A stretch of DNA of 51,276 bases, taken from positions 1 to 51,276 of the forward strand of contig ONDC01000002.1 of assembly GCA_900316495.1 (NCBI GenBank). Reading direction: 5' to 3'. How positions within the stretch are numbered: position 1 is the stretch's first letter; each line of letters starts with the position of its first letter. Positions 42,704 through 50,761 of the stretch are shown piece after piece. Source of the DNA: an uncultured Eubacteriales bacterium. Its GTDB lineage: Bacteria > Bacillota > Clostridia > Oscillospirales > Acutalibacteraceae. The notes beneath the pieces are model-generated. The model saw only the letters and a list, made by a program, of their open reading frames with translations. It did no database searches and was not told the origin of the DNA. The position numbers were made by a program, and so were the translations under genes.

Positions 42704-42904
42704 TTACTTCACGCTGTTTTCGTAGGATTCGATCATCTTTTTGACCATCTGACCGCCGATGCTGCCTGCCTCGCGGGAGGTGAGATGACCGTTGTAGCCG
42801 TCCTTGAGGTTGACGCCGACTTCGTTGGCGGCTTCCATCTTGAATCTGTCAAGGGCTTCTCTTGCCTCGGGGACAACGATTCTGTTGCTTGATTTGTTTG
42901 CCAT
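42704..42904 (-). CDS. Alpha/beta-type small acid-soluble spore protein
   Basis: A 66-residue DNA-binding protein that saturates spore DNA and protects it from UV and heat. EAREALDRFKMEAANEVGV contains the germination-protease site region, and LTSREAGSIGGQMVKKMIE is the conserved C-terminal half. ATG 42904 follows AAAGGAG; the longer upstream frame is leader. It has its own terminator and a possible forespore promoter. Confidence 0.96.
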   Translation of the reverse strand: MANKSSNRIVVPEAREALDRFKMEAANEVGVNLKDGYNGHLTSREAGSIGGQMVKKMIESYENSVK

Positions 42905-42983
42905 GATACAACAGCACTCCTTTAATATAATCTGAATGAGATCGATCCGTGCGTCGCAGTAATAGTGTGTGCGCGTCATCCGA

Positions 42984-43013
42984 TTATATGATTGGGAATT
43001 TATGTGAAATTCA
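42984..43013 (-). promoter_or_regulatory. Candidate sigma-G/F-type promoter for the spore protein gene
   Basis: On the minus strand TGAATT (43008-43013), a 17-bp spacer and CATATAA (42984-42990), close to the forespore pattern TGMATA-N17/18-CATWMTA. It overlaps the stop codon of the ATPase gene. A sigma-A reading (TATAAT with poor -35) is also possible. Confidence 0.4.
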
Positions 43014-45797
43014 CTGATAATATGGCTTTGATTTGACGGCGGTGTAGAGCTTGGCGTATTCCCAGACCGCCAGCTGGATCAGCAGCAGAGCGCCCACCAC
43101 GCACCATTCGCGCGGACGGAGCGGGGAGAAGCCGCACAGCCGGGCGGACCACGGGAACATGACCGTCAGGACGACGGCAGCCGCGGTGAACGCCGTGCCA
43201 AGCAGCATCCGGAGGTTGCGGAAAATGCCGGCGGCGGCAAGCGGTCTTTCGGAGCGGGAGAGCAGCGCGTGGAGCAGCAGTCCCAGCGACATGGCGGCGA
43301 ACGCCATGGTGATTCCCTCCCTGTCGCCTGCCGGACGGATGATCCGGAAGAAGCCGGTGCCGGTCATATAGGCGATCACGGCGTTGAACACTATGTAAAG
43401 TCCGGCGATCCAGGCGCGGTAGCACTCGAATTTGCCCAGAATTCTGCCGCTGTTTTCATCCGGCATTTTTTTCATCACGTTCCTGTCGCACGGCTCGTTG
43501 GCAAAGCAGGGCTGCACAAAGAGGAACAGTGTGAGATTCAGCAGCACCAGCGGCAGCAGTCCCAGCATGTTGACCCGGAAGATCATCCCGCCCAGCAGCA
43601 CCAGCACCGTCTGCGCGATGGAGCAGGTCACGCTGAATTCGGTCAGGCTCCGGAGGTTTTTCCTGATCTGTCTGCCGCGGCGGATCATCGAGCGGATGCT
43701 GCCGAAGCTGCTGTCGGCAAAGGTGACGTCCGCCGCGTCGGCGGCGACGTCGGTGGCGGTTTCCTCGGAGGAACAGCTGATGTCCGCCCTGTGGAGCGCG
43801 GGCGCGTCGGTCATGCCGCCGGCGGTCATCAGCACGCAGGCGCCCTTGGACTGCAGGCTGTCGATGATGCGCACCTTGTCCTCCGGCGTAATTCGGGCAA
43901 AGACGGCATACCTGTCTATCACCGACCGGAGCCTTCTGTCGGACATGCCGGCAAGCTCCGCGCCGGTCATCACGCCCTCCCCGTCCTTCAGGATGTGCAG
44001 GCGGCGGGCAAGGGCGGCGGCGGTTTCGGGGTGGTCGCCGGTGATCATGATTGTGCGGATGCCGGCGCGGGTGCATTCCTCCACCGCCTCGCAGACCTCC
44101 TCGCGGCAGGGTTCCTCAAGACCCACCAGTCCCACGAAGGTGAGACCGCGCTCGACGGCTTCGGGAGTGATTTTTTCGGGCAGCCTTCCGAGGGTCTGCA
44201 CGGCGACGGCGATGACCTTCAGACCGTCGTCGAACATGGCGGCAGCCTGCCGGTTGACCTCTTCCGTGTCCACCTCGTCGCATCGGAGAAGAAGCTCCTC
44301 CGGCGCGCCCTTGGTGACGGTCATGTACACGCCGTCCACCTCGTAGATCACGGTCATGAGCCTGCGGGAGGCGTCAAAGGGAATCTCGGCGGCGCGGGGG
44401 AACTGGGTGAGCAGCGTGTCGAGGTCGCCGCCGTTGCTGATATAGGCGTTGATAATGGCCTCCTCGGTGCGGTCGCGGGTCGTCACGGAGCCGTCCTCGC
44501 CGCCGGAATCCTCAAGCAGCTTTCTGTCGCAGCAGAGGGTGCAGCAGCGCATCAGGTACTTCATATCCTCCGACCAGAAGCCCTCGGTGACGTCGGCGGG
44601 GGAATCGCCCGCCGGCCATGCCCTGACAAGGCTCTGGCGGTCGACCGTGAGCGTGCCGGCCTTGTCGGTGCAGATCACGGAGGTGCAGGCGATGATCTCG
44701 GTTTTCTTGAAGCGGTGGAGCAGGACGCCCTCGTGCCTGAGCGCGGCGATGCCCTTTGCCACCGAGCGCATGACGTTCTGGGGCAGTCCCACGGGAACCG
44801 TGCAGAGCACCAGCGTCAGGAAGAAGAGAATGCCGTCAAACAGCGCGTCCGCCCCGGAATGCCCCTTCGCGGACTTGAGATAGTCGGGGATCACCTCGAA
44901 ATTGGCGATGACAAACCGCCTGATCTCGTCATAGCCGACCGAAAGGTTGCGCAGGTCGAGACCGAGGGCATAGATGGAAAGCACCGAAATGATGGTGCAA
45001 AGCACGAGCCACACGCCGAAGCAGCGGATGCTGATGGCGTTCCTGACGAGGGGGGTGCGGTTGCTGATAAGTCTGGGACGTTTGCCCCGCGCCTTTGCCA
45101 GAAGCGTGTGGGAGCCGGTATCGGTCACGATCATCAGGGCGCGTCCCGTGACGGCGACCGTGCCGGCATACGCCATATTGCAGCGCTGACCGACGGGGGT
45201 TTCCTCGGGAAGCACCGCGCAGGCGTCCTTGAGGGCGGGGGTGTCGTCGCCGGTGATGACGCGCTCGTCGCACATGAAGGAGCGTGTGATGAGCAGTCTG
45301 CCGTCGGCGGGGATGATGTCGCCCACCTCGATCTGGATGATGTCGCCGGGCACCAGCTCCTCGGTGAGAATCTCCCTGATAATGCCGTTGCGCCTGACCC
45401 GGACAAGGGTGAGGGCGCTGCGCTTGATGTCCACGATGGTGCTGTTGGCGGCAAGCTCCCTTGCCGCCCGCACGATGTCCAGAATAATCGCCGAAAGCAT
45501 GAGCGCGCCGGCGTAGATCAGATTGAAGATGAGCGAGAGCCTGTCGGCGGCGCCGGCGTAATAATTGGCGACGTTCACCGCCGCCGAAAGTCCCGAAATG
45601 AGGATGAAAACCACGCTGAGAGGGGAGAGCAGCTTTCCCATGAAGACGGTGAAGCCGGAGCGCTTCCGCACCGCGTAGGTCGTATTGATGCCGAAGGCGG
45701 CTCTGCGCACACCGGCGTTGAGATCGGTCAGCCCCTTTCTGGGCTGGGAGTCAAGCTCCATTGCGACTTCCTCTTTGTCTGCACTGTGCCAAACCAT
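43011..45797 (-). CDS. P-type cation-ATPase-like protein with degenerate catalytic motifs
   Basis: A 928-residue membrane protein with the full P2-type (calcium-pump-like) layout: an N-terminal cation-ATPase region (EEVAMELDSQPRKGLTD), M1-M2, the actuator, M3-M4, P and N domains, and a C-terminal six-helix region. Every core motif deviates: actuator TGES is TGDD, the M4 PEGLP is PVGLP, the phosphorylation loop DKTGT is DKAGT (Asp kept), and the hinge GDGVNDAP is AGGMTDAP, losing the magnesium Asp. TGDHPET and KGAPE are normal. Ion pumping is therefore doubtful. I use ATG 45797 because WHSADKEEV aligns with the family N-terminus; ATG 45761 has the better-spaced GAGGAAG. Confidence 0.85.
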   Translation of the reverse strand: MVWHSADKEEVAMELDSQPRKGLTDLNAGVRRAAFGINTTYAVRKRSGFTVFMGKLLSPLSVVFILISGLSAAVNVANYYAGAADRLSLIFNLIYAGALMLSAIILDIVRAARELAANSTIVDIKRSALTLVRVRRNGIIREILTEELVPGDIIQIEVGDIIPADGRLLITRSFMCDERVITGDDTPALKDACAVLPEETPVGQRCNMAYAGTVAVTGRALMIVTDTGSHTLLAKARGKRPRLISNRTPLVRNAISIRCFGVWLVLCTIISVLSIYALGLDLRNLSVGYDEIRRFVIANFEVIPDYLKSAKGHSGADALFDGILFFLTLVLCTVPVGLPQNVMRSVAKGIAALRHEGVLLHRFKKTEIIACTSVICTDKAGTLTVDRQSLVRAWPAGDSPADVTEGFWSEDMKYLMRCCTLCCDRKLLEDSGGEDGSVTTRDRTEEAIINAYISNGGDLDTLLTQFPRAAEIPFDASRRLMTVIYEVDGVYMTVTKGAPEELLLRCDEVDTEEVNRQAAAMFDDGLKVIAVAVQTLGRLPEKITPEAVERGLTFVGLVGLEEPCREEVCEAVEECTRAGIRTIMITGDHPETAAALARRLHILKDGEGVMTGAELAGMSDRRLRSVIDRYAVFARITPEDKVRIIDSLQSKGACVLMTAGGMTDAPALHRADISCSSEETATDVAADAADVTFADSSFGSIRSMIRRGRQIRKNLRSLTEFSVTCSIAQTVLVLLGGMIFRVNMLGLLPLVLLNLTLFLFVQPCFANEPCDRNVMKKMPDENSGRILGKFECYRAWIAGLYIVFNAVIAYMTGTGFFRIIRPAGDREGITMAFAAMSLGLLLHALLSRSERPLAAAGIFRNLRMLLGTAFTAAAVVLTVMFPWSARLCGFSPLRPREWCVVGALLLIQLAVWEYAKLYTAVKSKPYYQ

Positions 45798-45869
45798 AAT
45801 ATGTAAAGAACCTCCCGGTAAAAGAATCTGAATGGTCGATTGTAGAATTGTTCATAAACAATACTATAT

Positions 45870-45898
45870 ATTCTATCAAAGGTTTCAGGATATTTCAA
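45870..45898 (-). promoter_or_regulatory. Sigma-A-like promoter for the P-type ATPase-like gene
   Basis: On the minus strand TTGAAA (45893-45898), a 17-bp spacer and TAGAAT (45870-45875). Confidence 0.6.
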
Positions 45899-46012
45899 GA
45901 GGTATCTCAAAGTTCTTGCATTTTTTCGCGAGTGATTTTTGACAGAGGCGGAGTTGTAATTATGTACTAAAAAAACAGATTGGATATTGTGTAATATTCC
46001 ACGCGGTTTCGT

Positions 46013-46042
46013 TTGACAAGATGATTACAAATATGTTATAAT
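46013..46042 (+). promoter_or_regulatory. Near-consensus sigma-A promoter for the secreted CHAP-like/Ig gene
   Basis: Perfect TTGACA (46013-46018), an 18-bp spacer and perfect TATAAT (46037-46042). It is the strongest promoter in the window. Confidence 0.85.
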
Positions 46043-46090
46043 TTATTTATTGGCTGTAATCAAATCGTCATTTTTGGAGGGAACTACACC

Positions 46091-48175
46091 ATGAAAAAAA
46101 GACTGATCGCCATTGCCTTTCTCTTTGCCCTGATTGCGGGCATGATACCCTCGGCGTCCCTGCCGGAGGTATCCGCCAAGGCGATGAGCAACGCGAGCGC
46201 GTTGACGCCGCTGGTTTATCAGAAGGGAAGCTATGTGGCGCTGGGCAAGATCAAGCTCTACACCGCCGCCGACGGAAAGAAGTCGACCGGAAAGTCCGTT
46301 CCCGAGGGCGCGGAGTTCAAGGTCACATCCGTCAAGAATGAATTCGGCAAGACCACCTACGACGGCAAGACGGGCTGGGTCAACCTCGGCTACGCCTACA
46401 ATCCCGCCAACAAGGTCAACGTCGAAGCGCGGCTGGACATGCTGCGCAAAAAATTCCCCGCGGGGAAATACTGGAACAAGCCCTCGTCCGACGTCAACAA
46501 TCCCGACGGCTATACCGATACGCCCTGCGCGCACGGTCACTCGGACAAGCGCTGCAATTATTTTGACGGGACATGCCAGTGCCACGGCTTTTCCATCAAG
46601 CTGGGCTTCGACGTGTTCGGCATTCATCCGTCCAAATGGGAACGCCACTACGATCTCAGCAGGGTGAAGGTGGGCGACCTCGTCCGCTACCGCGGCCGCC
46701 ATACCGTCATGGTGACCGGCGTCTACAAGACCTACCTGACCGTTGCCGACTGCAACTGGCTGTACCATTGCGGCATAGAATGGGATCGTAAAATGAACAG
46801 AAGCTACATCTCCTTCAACAAGGACAACAAAAACGACGGCATATATCACTGTCCCACCAACGGCGGCTACGTCTTTGAGAAGGCGAAGGCGACCACCAAG
46901 GCGACGACCGCCAAGGCAACTACCGCCAAGACAACTACGACCACCAAGGCAACTACGACCACCAAGGCAACTACCACCACCAAGGCAACTACCACCACCA
47001 AGGCAACTACCACCACCAAGGCAACTACCACCACCACCTCGCCCCGTGTGACCGGATCGGCGAACGTGGCGCTGCGGAATGAGGGAACAGCCAAATACGT
47101 GCTGACCACCCGGCTCACCGTAGAGGGCGAGAGCCACGCCATGCTCTTCAAGAGCAGGGATCAGAAGCCCTATATTGCCGACGGCGTGACAAAGAACGGC
47201 ACGACTACCTTCACCTTCAACGCGCCGGCGGGACTCTATCCCGAGCTGGTCATCATGGTGGATAAGTGTGAGGAATACTGCCTCTACGACTTCACGCTCG
47301 GCAAGGACAGCCTGCCGGAGACGGTTCAGATCGTCAAGCCGCAGCAGTCCACCGTGAAGATCATCAGCCAGCCGTATGACGTTTCGATCAATTCCGGCGC
47401 CGACGCGACCTTCGCGGTGAAGGCGACCGGCAGCTCCCTGAAATACCAGTGGCAGGTCAGAAAGAACGGCGCGACGGGTTGGACGGACTGGAAGGGACGC
47501 ACCGAGCGGGCGTTCACCGTCACCTCGAAGGCGGACTGGAACAACATGCTCGTGCGCTGCCGCATCACCGACGCGTCAGGCAAGTCGGTTTATTCCTCCA
47601 CGGCGAGAGTGACATTCGTGTCAACACCCGTGATCACCCGTCAGCCGGAGGCAGCGATCAAGGCTTCTCCCGGCGCGGACGTGACCTTCTCCGTCAAGGC
47701 GAAGGGCAAGAGCCTGCAATACGTCTGGTACTACACCAAGAGCGACGGCAAGGGCTGGAGAATCTGGAAGGGACGCAGCTCCGACACCTTCACGGTCACG
47801 GCGAACGACACATGGAACAACATGCTGGTTCGCTGTGTCATCACCGACGCGGCGGGGCAGTTTGTCACGTCGGCAGCGTCTAAAGTGACGCTGATTCAGA
47901 CCACGCTGAAGATCACCGCGCAGCCGTCTCCTGTCCGCGTCAAGTCGGGAGAACCCGCCGTCTTCTCGCTGAAAGCGGTCGGCAACGGCATGACCTTCCA
48001 ATGGTACTACAAGAAGGCGGGCGCGACGGCATGGACGGAATGGAAGGGACGCACGCAGTCCTCCTTCACCGTCAACGCCAACGACACATGGAACGGCATG
48101 AAGGTATACTGCCGCGTCACCGACGCCAACGGAAAATCCGTCAAGTCGGACGAGATCACGGTCACGCTGCTGTAG
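46091..48175 (+). CDS. Secreted modular protein: SH3-like, CHAP-like and Ig-like repeats
   Basis: A 694-residue exported protein. Signal peptide 1-30 ends near VSAKA. Residues 45-105 resemble an SH3b wall-binding domain (LYTAADGKKST, GKTGWVNLGYAY). Residues 140-250 are a CHAP-like cysteine-hydrolase region: CQCHGFS (cysteine), RYRGRHTVMVTGV (histidine) and VADCNW (Asn/Asp). Then comes a KATTTT-repeat linker (about 270-315), a beta domain, and three roughly 90-residue Ig-like repeats each with a WKGR and W[NT]xM core. GGAGGG precedes the ATG. Peptidoglycan or amide hydrolysis is inferred from the Cys-His-Asn pattern. Confidence 0.78.
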   Translation: MKKRLIAIAFLFALIAGMIPSASLPEVSAKAMSNASALTPLVYQKGSYVALGKIKLYTAADGKKSTGKSVPEGAEFKVTSVKNEFGKTTYDGKTGWVNLGYAYNPANKVNVEARLDMLRKKFPAGKYWNKPSSDVNNPDGYTDTPCAHGHSDKRCNYFDGTCQCHGFSIKLGFDVFGIHPSKWERHYDLSRVKVGDLVRYRGRHTVMVTGVYKTYLTVADCNWLYHCGIEWDRKMNRSYISFNKDNKNDGIYHCPTNGGYVFEKAKATTKATTAKATTAKTTTTTKATTTTKATTTTKATTTTKATTTTKATTTTTSPRVTGSANVALRNEGTAKYVLTTRLTVEGESHAMLFKSRDQKPYIADGVTKNGTTTFTFNAPAGLYPELVIMVDKCEEYCLYDFTLGKDSLPETVQIVKPQQSTVKIISQPYDVSINSGADATFAVKATGSSLKYQWQVRKNGATGWTDWKGRTERAFTVTSKADWNNMLVRCRITDASGKSVYSSTARVTFVSTPVITRQPEAAIKASPGADVTFSVKAKGKSLQYVWYYTKSDGKGWRIWKGRSSDTFTVTANDTWNNMLVRCVITDAAGQFVTSAASKVTLIQTTLKITAQPSPVRVKSGEPAVFSLKAVGNGMTFQWYYKKAGATAWTEWKGRTQSSFTVNANDTWNGMKVYCRVTDANGKSVKSDEITVTLL
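46946..47035 (+). repeat. 18-bp tandem repeat encoding KATTTT units
   Basis: Five consecutive 18-bp units (AAGGCAACTACCACCACC or one-base variants) start at 46946, 46964, 46982, 47000 and 47018, with degenerate units before. They encode a Thr/Lys-rich extracellular linker. Near-identity of the units suggests recent slippage. Confidence 0.9.
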
Positions 48176-48224
48176 GCGCGGGAGACGGCGATCTCAATCA
48201 ATCTTGCAACAGGAGAGCAAAGCT

Positions 48225-49088
48225 ATGGAATGGAGAGACCGACAGGGCAGGCATATCAGCGACGGAGACGAAGAGGGCGGCGCCCTGCGCTTTCTGTACG
48301 GGACAAAATGCGGCAGCGTGATACTGAAGCTGCTGATCCGGAAGCCGGTCTCGGACTTTGTCGGATGGATCATGCAGCGGCGGATCTCCGCCCTGTGGAT
48401 CGGGCGGTTCCTCCGGAACAGCCATATCGACATGAGCCAGTACGAAAACAGGAGGTTTACCTCCTTCAACGATTTCTTCACCCGCAAAATACGCCCGGGA
48501 TGTCGTCCGGTGGACATGGAGCCGACGCATCTGACGTCCCCCTGCGACTGCAAGCTGACGGTATTTCCCATCCGGGAGGACGCCACCTTCTTCATCAAGG
48601 GCGTGAGCTACACGGCGGAGCAGCTTCTCCGCAACGGGGAGCTGGCGAAGGAATATGCCGGCGGCACGCTGCTGATTTTCCGGCTGACGGTGGATGATTA
48701 CCACCGATACGGCTATCCCGACAGCGGCGTGAAGGGCGAGAACGTCCACATCAAGGGCGTGTATTACACCGTCAATCCCATTGCGTTCCGGAATTACAGG
48801 GTATTCCGGGAAAACACCCGCGAATACACCGTGCTTCACAGCGACAACTTCGACGATCTCGTGATCATGGAGGTCGGCGCGACGCTGGTGGGCAGAATCT
48901 CCAATCTCCACGGCGCCCGGCGCGTGAGCAGGGGAGAGGAGAAGGGGCATTTCGACTTCGGCGGCAGCACGATTGTGATGCTGGTGAAGCCGGGCGTGCT
49001 GCGCGTCGACGAGGACATCCTGCGCAACAATGCCGACGGCTGCGAGACGGTCATCCGATACGGAGAACGCATCGGCGAGAGAATATAG
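48225..49088 (+). CDS. psd: Phosphatidylserine decarboxylase
   Basis: A 287-residue pyruvoyl enzyme that makes phosphatidylethanolamine at the membrane. Landmarks are FTSFNDFFTRKIRPG, SPCDCKLTVFPI, LTVDDYHRYGYPDSG, the IGEVGATLVG-like MEVGATLVGRI and the self-cleavage site FGGSTIVML (serine becomes the pyruvoyl group). ATG 48225 follows CAGGAGAGC. The length is normal for the clostridial type. A terminator follows; phosphatidylserine synthase is not in the window. Confidence 0.95.
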   Translation: MEWRDRQGRHISDGDEEGGALRFLYGTKCGSVILKLLIRKPVSDFVGWIMQRRISALWIGRFLRNSHIDMSQYENRRFTSFNDFFTRKIRPGCRPVDMEPTHLTSPCDCKLTVFPIREDATFFIKGVSYTAEQLLRNGELAKEYAGGTLLIFRLTVDDYHRYGYPDSGVKGENVHIKGVYYTVNPIAFRNYRVFRENTREYTVLHSDNFDDLVIMEVGATLVGRISNLHGARRVSRGEEKGHFDFGGSTIVMLVKPGVLRVDEDILRNNADGCETVIRYGERIGERI

Positions 49089-49106
49089 TGATTATCTGAT
49101 GAAAAG

Positions 49107-49149
49107 ACAGACCCGGTGGGATTGCATGTGATCTGACCGGGTCTGTTTT
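49107..49149 (+). terminator. Rho-independent terminator after psd
   Basis: A perfect 11-bp stem (49107-49117 with 49136-49146) is followed by TTTT. Confidence 0.85.
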
Positions 49150-49180
49150 GGCGTTAACAGGAAAAAAACGGGAGACCGTA

Positions 49181-49209
49181 TTGAATTTTTGTAAATTCTG
49201 TGATATTAT
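49181..49209 (+). promoter_or_regulatory. Sigma-A-like extended -10 promoter for the flavin reductase gene
   Basis: TTGAAT (49181-49186), a 17-bp spacer ending TGA, and TATTAT (49204-49209), with AAAGGAG 10 bp further on. Confidence 0.65.
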
Positions 49210-49230
49210 AAAAAGAAAAAGGAGCGAAAC

Positions 49231-50170
49231 ATGATGTCGGAATTCAAAGACCTGAGAATCGTCGATAATTTTTATCAGACGTCGCTGTTCTTCCCCATGC
49301 CCACGGTGATCGTCAGCACGCTGGCGGACGACGGTACGACCAACTGCGGCCCGTACTCACATTCAGCCCTATTACGTGGCGGGCAAGGAGTACTACGCCA
49401 TGCTGCTGTGCTGCCGCAATTCCTCCAACACCGCCCAGAATCTCATCAAGCGCAAGACCTGCGCGCTGAACTTCATTCCGGATGACGCGAAGTACTTCAA
49501 GGAGGCGGTGCGCCTGAGCTGGCCGGGCGATACCACGGCGGAAAAGATGAAGGATTTTTCCCTGACGCTGCAAGACGGACTGAGAGCCGCCGCCGATCCC
49601 GACGGAGCCTATCCGAAGGTCATCGCCGAGGCGTTTCAGGTGGTGGAATGTACGTGGGTCGATACGCTTGACGGGGCGGAGCAGGACGGTCCCCTCCCCG
49701 AAGGCGAGGATCACTACACCATGGAAAAATACCACGACTTCAACGGAATCACCAGTCCCTACGGCGCGCATTTCATCCTGAAGGTGGATAAGATCCTGAT
49801 GAAAGAGAAATACTATCGCGCCATCGTGAACGGCGTGAAGGGGAGGGACTTCTCGCCCTGTCCGATTGATTTCGGCTACAGGGACTCCAAGAACTTCTGG
49901 TACCACAAGAGCGCCAGAATGCGCTCGGAGCTGCTTCCCGTCCGCAAAACCACGCTTTCCTCCGTCAGATATGCCGCGGACAGGATCGACCCCACGGTAC
50001 ATTTTTCCGATGACGCCCTGAGCATGATCGTCAACGTGCCGCGCATCTTCCTCCCGACCGTGCTGCGGGGATGCGTTGCGTGGGCGAAGGAAAACAACGT
50101 CACGGAGATCACCGCGGCGGAGATGAAGATCATCAACGACAAGCGGTCGAAGGAAAAGAACAAAAAGTAA
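49231..50170 (+). pseudogene. Frameshifted flavin reductase-like (FMN-binding split barrel) gene
   Basis: The first frame from ATG 49231 (AAAGGAG upstream) reads FYQTSLFFPMPTVIVSTL...TNCGPYS and then, at about 49360, the family sequence continues as IQPYYVAGKEYYAMLL in another frame through 50170. Restoring two missing bases (or removing one) after the TCA at 49357-49359 gives a single 313-residue protein. The split-barrel FMN reductase family is suggested by the N-terminal TVIVSTLADDGTTNCGPYS and the nitroreductase-like CCRNSSNTAQNL. The promoter and terminators are intact, so the lesion may be recent or a sequencing error. Confidence 0.7.
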
Positions 50171-50243
50171 AGAAATCAGGGAAACGCGGAACCGGCGGAA
50201 GACCCTTCATTCAGCGTATCCGTATTATAAAAAAGGACAAAAG

Positions 50244-50298
50244 AAAACCGGCTTCGGAAGGCATTTTTCATCCTGTCAATCCGAGACCGGTTTTTTTT
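50244..50298. terminator. Bidirectional terminator between the flavin gene and the holin gene
   Basis: An imperfect stem (AAAACCGG.TTCGG with CCGA.ACCGGTTTT) with T8 on the plus side (50290-50298) and a T-rich run on the minus side. The holin stop codon (50276-50278) lies in its loop. Confidence 0.7.
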
Positions 50299-50518
50299 CG
50301 TTCTCTTTCTCCTGCGTGCCGTTTGCGGCATACTCCGCGTCGATCATACCCTCGCCAAGGATGTAGGCGATGAGCGTGCCGCCGGACATGATGAGGGCGG
50401 TGATTTTTGTCGCGGTGCTGTCGGCGGCGCCGAGTGCGAGCAGGATGGGCGCGATAAATCCCGCGACTGCCGCCCAGAATTTCCGGCTGCTGAGCTTGCG
50501 TATCAGATCATTCTTCAT
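50276..50518 (-). CDS. Phage-type holin
   Basis: An 80-residue protein with two hydrophobic segments (AAVAGFIAPILLALGA and ALIMSGGTLIAYILGEG) and a charged C-terminal tail. The pattern LIRKLSSRKFWAAVAGFIAP is typical of clostridial phage holins, which form membrane holes to release the lysin. It overlaps the upstream coiled-coil gene by 4 nt (ATGA). Confidence 0.85.
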   Translation of the reverse strand: MKNDLIRKLSSRKFWAAVAGFIAPILLALGAADSTATKITALIMSGGTLIAYILGEGMIDAEYAANGTQEKENEKKPVSD

Positions 50519-50760
50519 GCGTTTTGCTTCCTTTCGAGGTCGTCGATCCGGTGATTGGCGACCTTAATTTTTTCCTCGTGCAAGGCGACGGTTTCTTCGA
50601 GCTTGTAGGTGCGCTCGATGACGGCGTTGTGCTTGTCCTGCTTGCGCTCAAGCTGCTCGATGCGGTAAGCGGTCAGCTTGCTGTTGACAAAAATGCCGCC
50701 GAAGGTGCCGAGTGCGCTGCCAAGCAGCGTGATGAGCGAGACGACAATTTCAGTTCCCAT
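50515..50760 (-). CDS. XhlA-like phage coiled-coil membrane protein
   Basis: An 81-residue protein with one N-terminal membrane helix (IVVSLITLLGSALGTFGGIFV) and a charged coiled coil (LERKQDKHNAVIERTYKLEETVALHEEKIK). It matches the haemolysin XhlA-type partners commonly encoded next to phage holins. It sits between the amidase and the holin, with a 4-nt overlap to the latter. Confidence 0.75.
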   Translation of the reverse strand: MGTEIVVSLITLLGSALGTFGGIFVNSKLTAYRIEQLERKQDKHNAVIERTYKLEETVALHEEKIKVANHRIDDLERKQNA

Positions 50761-50761
50761 C

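Noticed and set aside
43269-45806. 845-codon plus-strand open frame
   Set aside because: Antisense to the P-type ATPase-like gene, which shows clear membrane and domain organisation.
46946-47035. Possible CRISPR array
   Set aside because: Units are 18 bp, contiguous and in frame, with no spacers; they are a coding minisatellite.
46043-47137. Minus-strand frame rich in GGSCLGGR repeats, resembling a glycine-rich protein
   Set aside because: It is the complement of the KATTTT-coding 18-bp repeats in the secreted protein gene; that gene has a signal peptide, a ribosome site and a near-consensus promoter.
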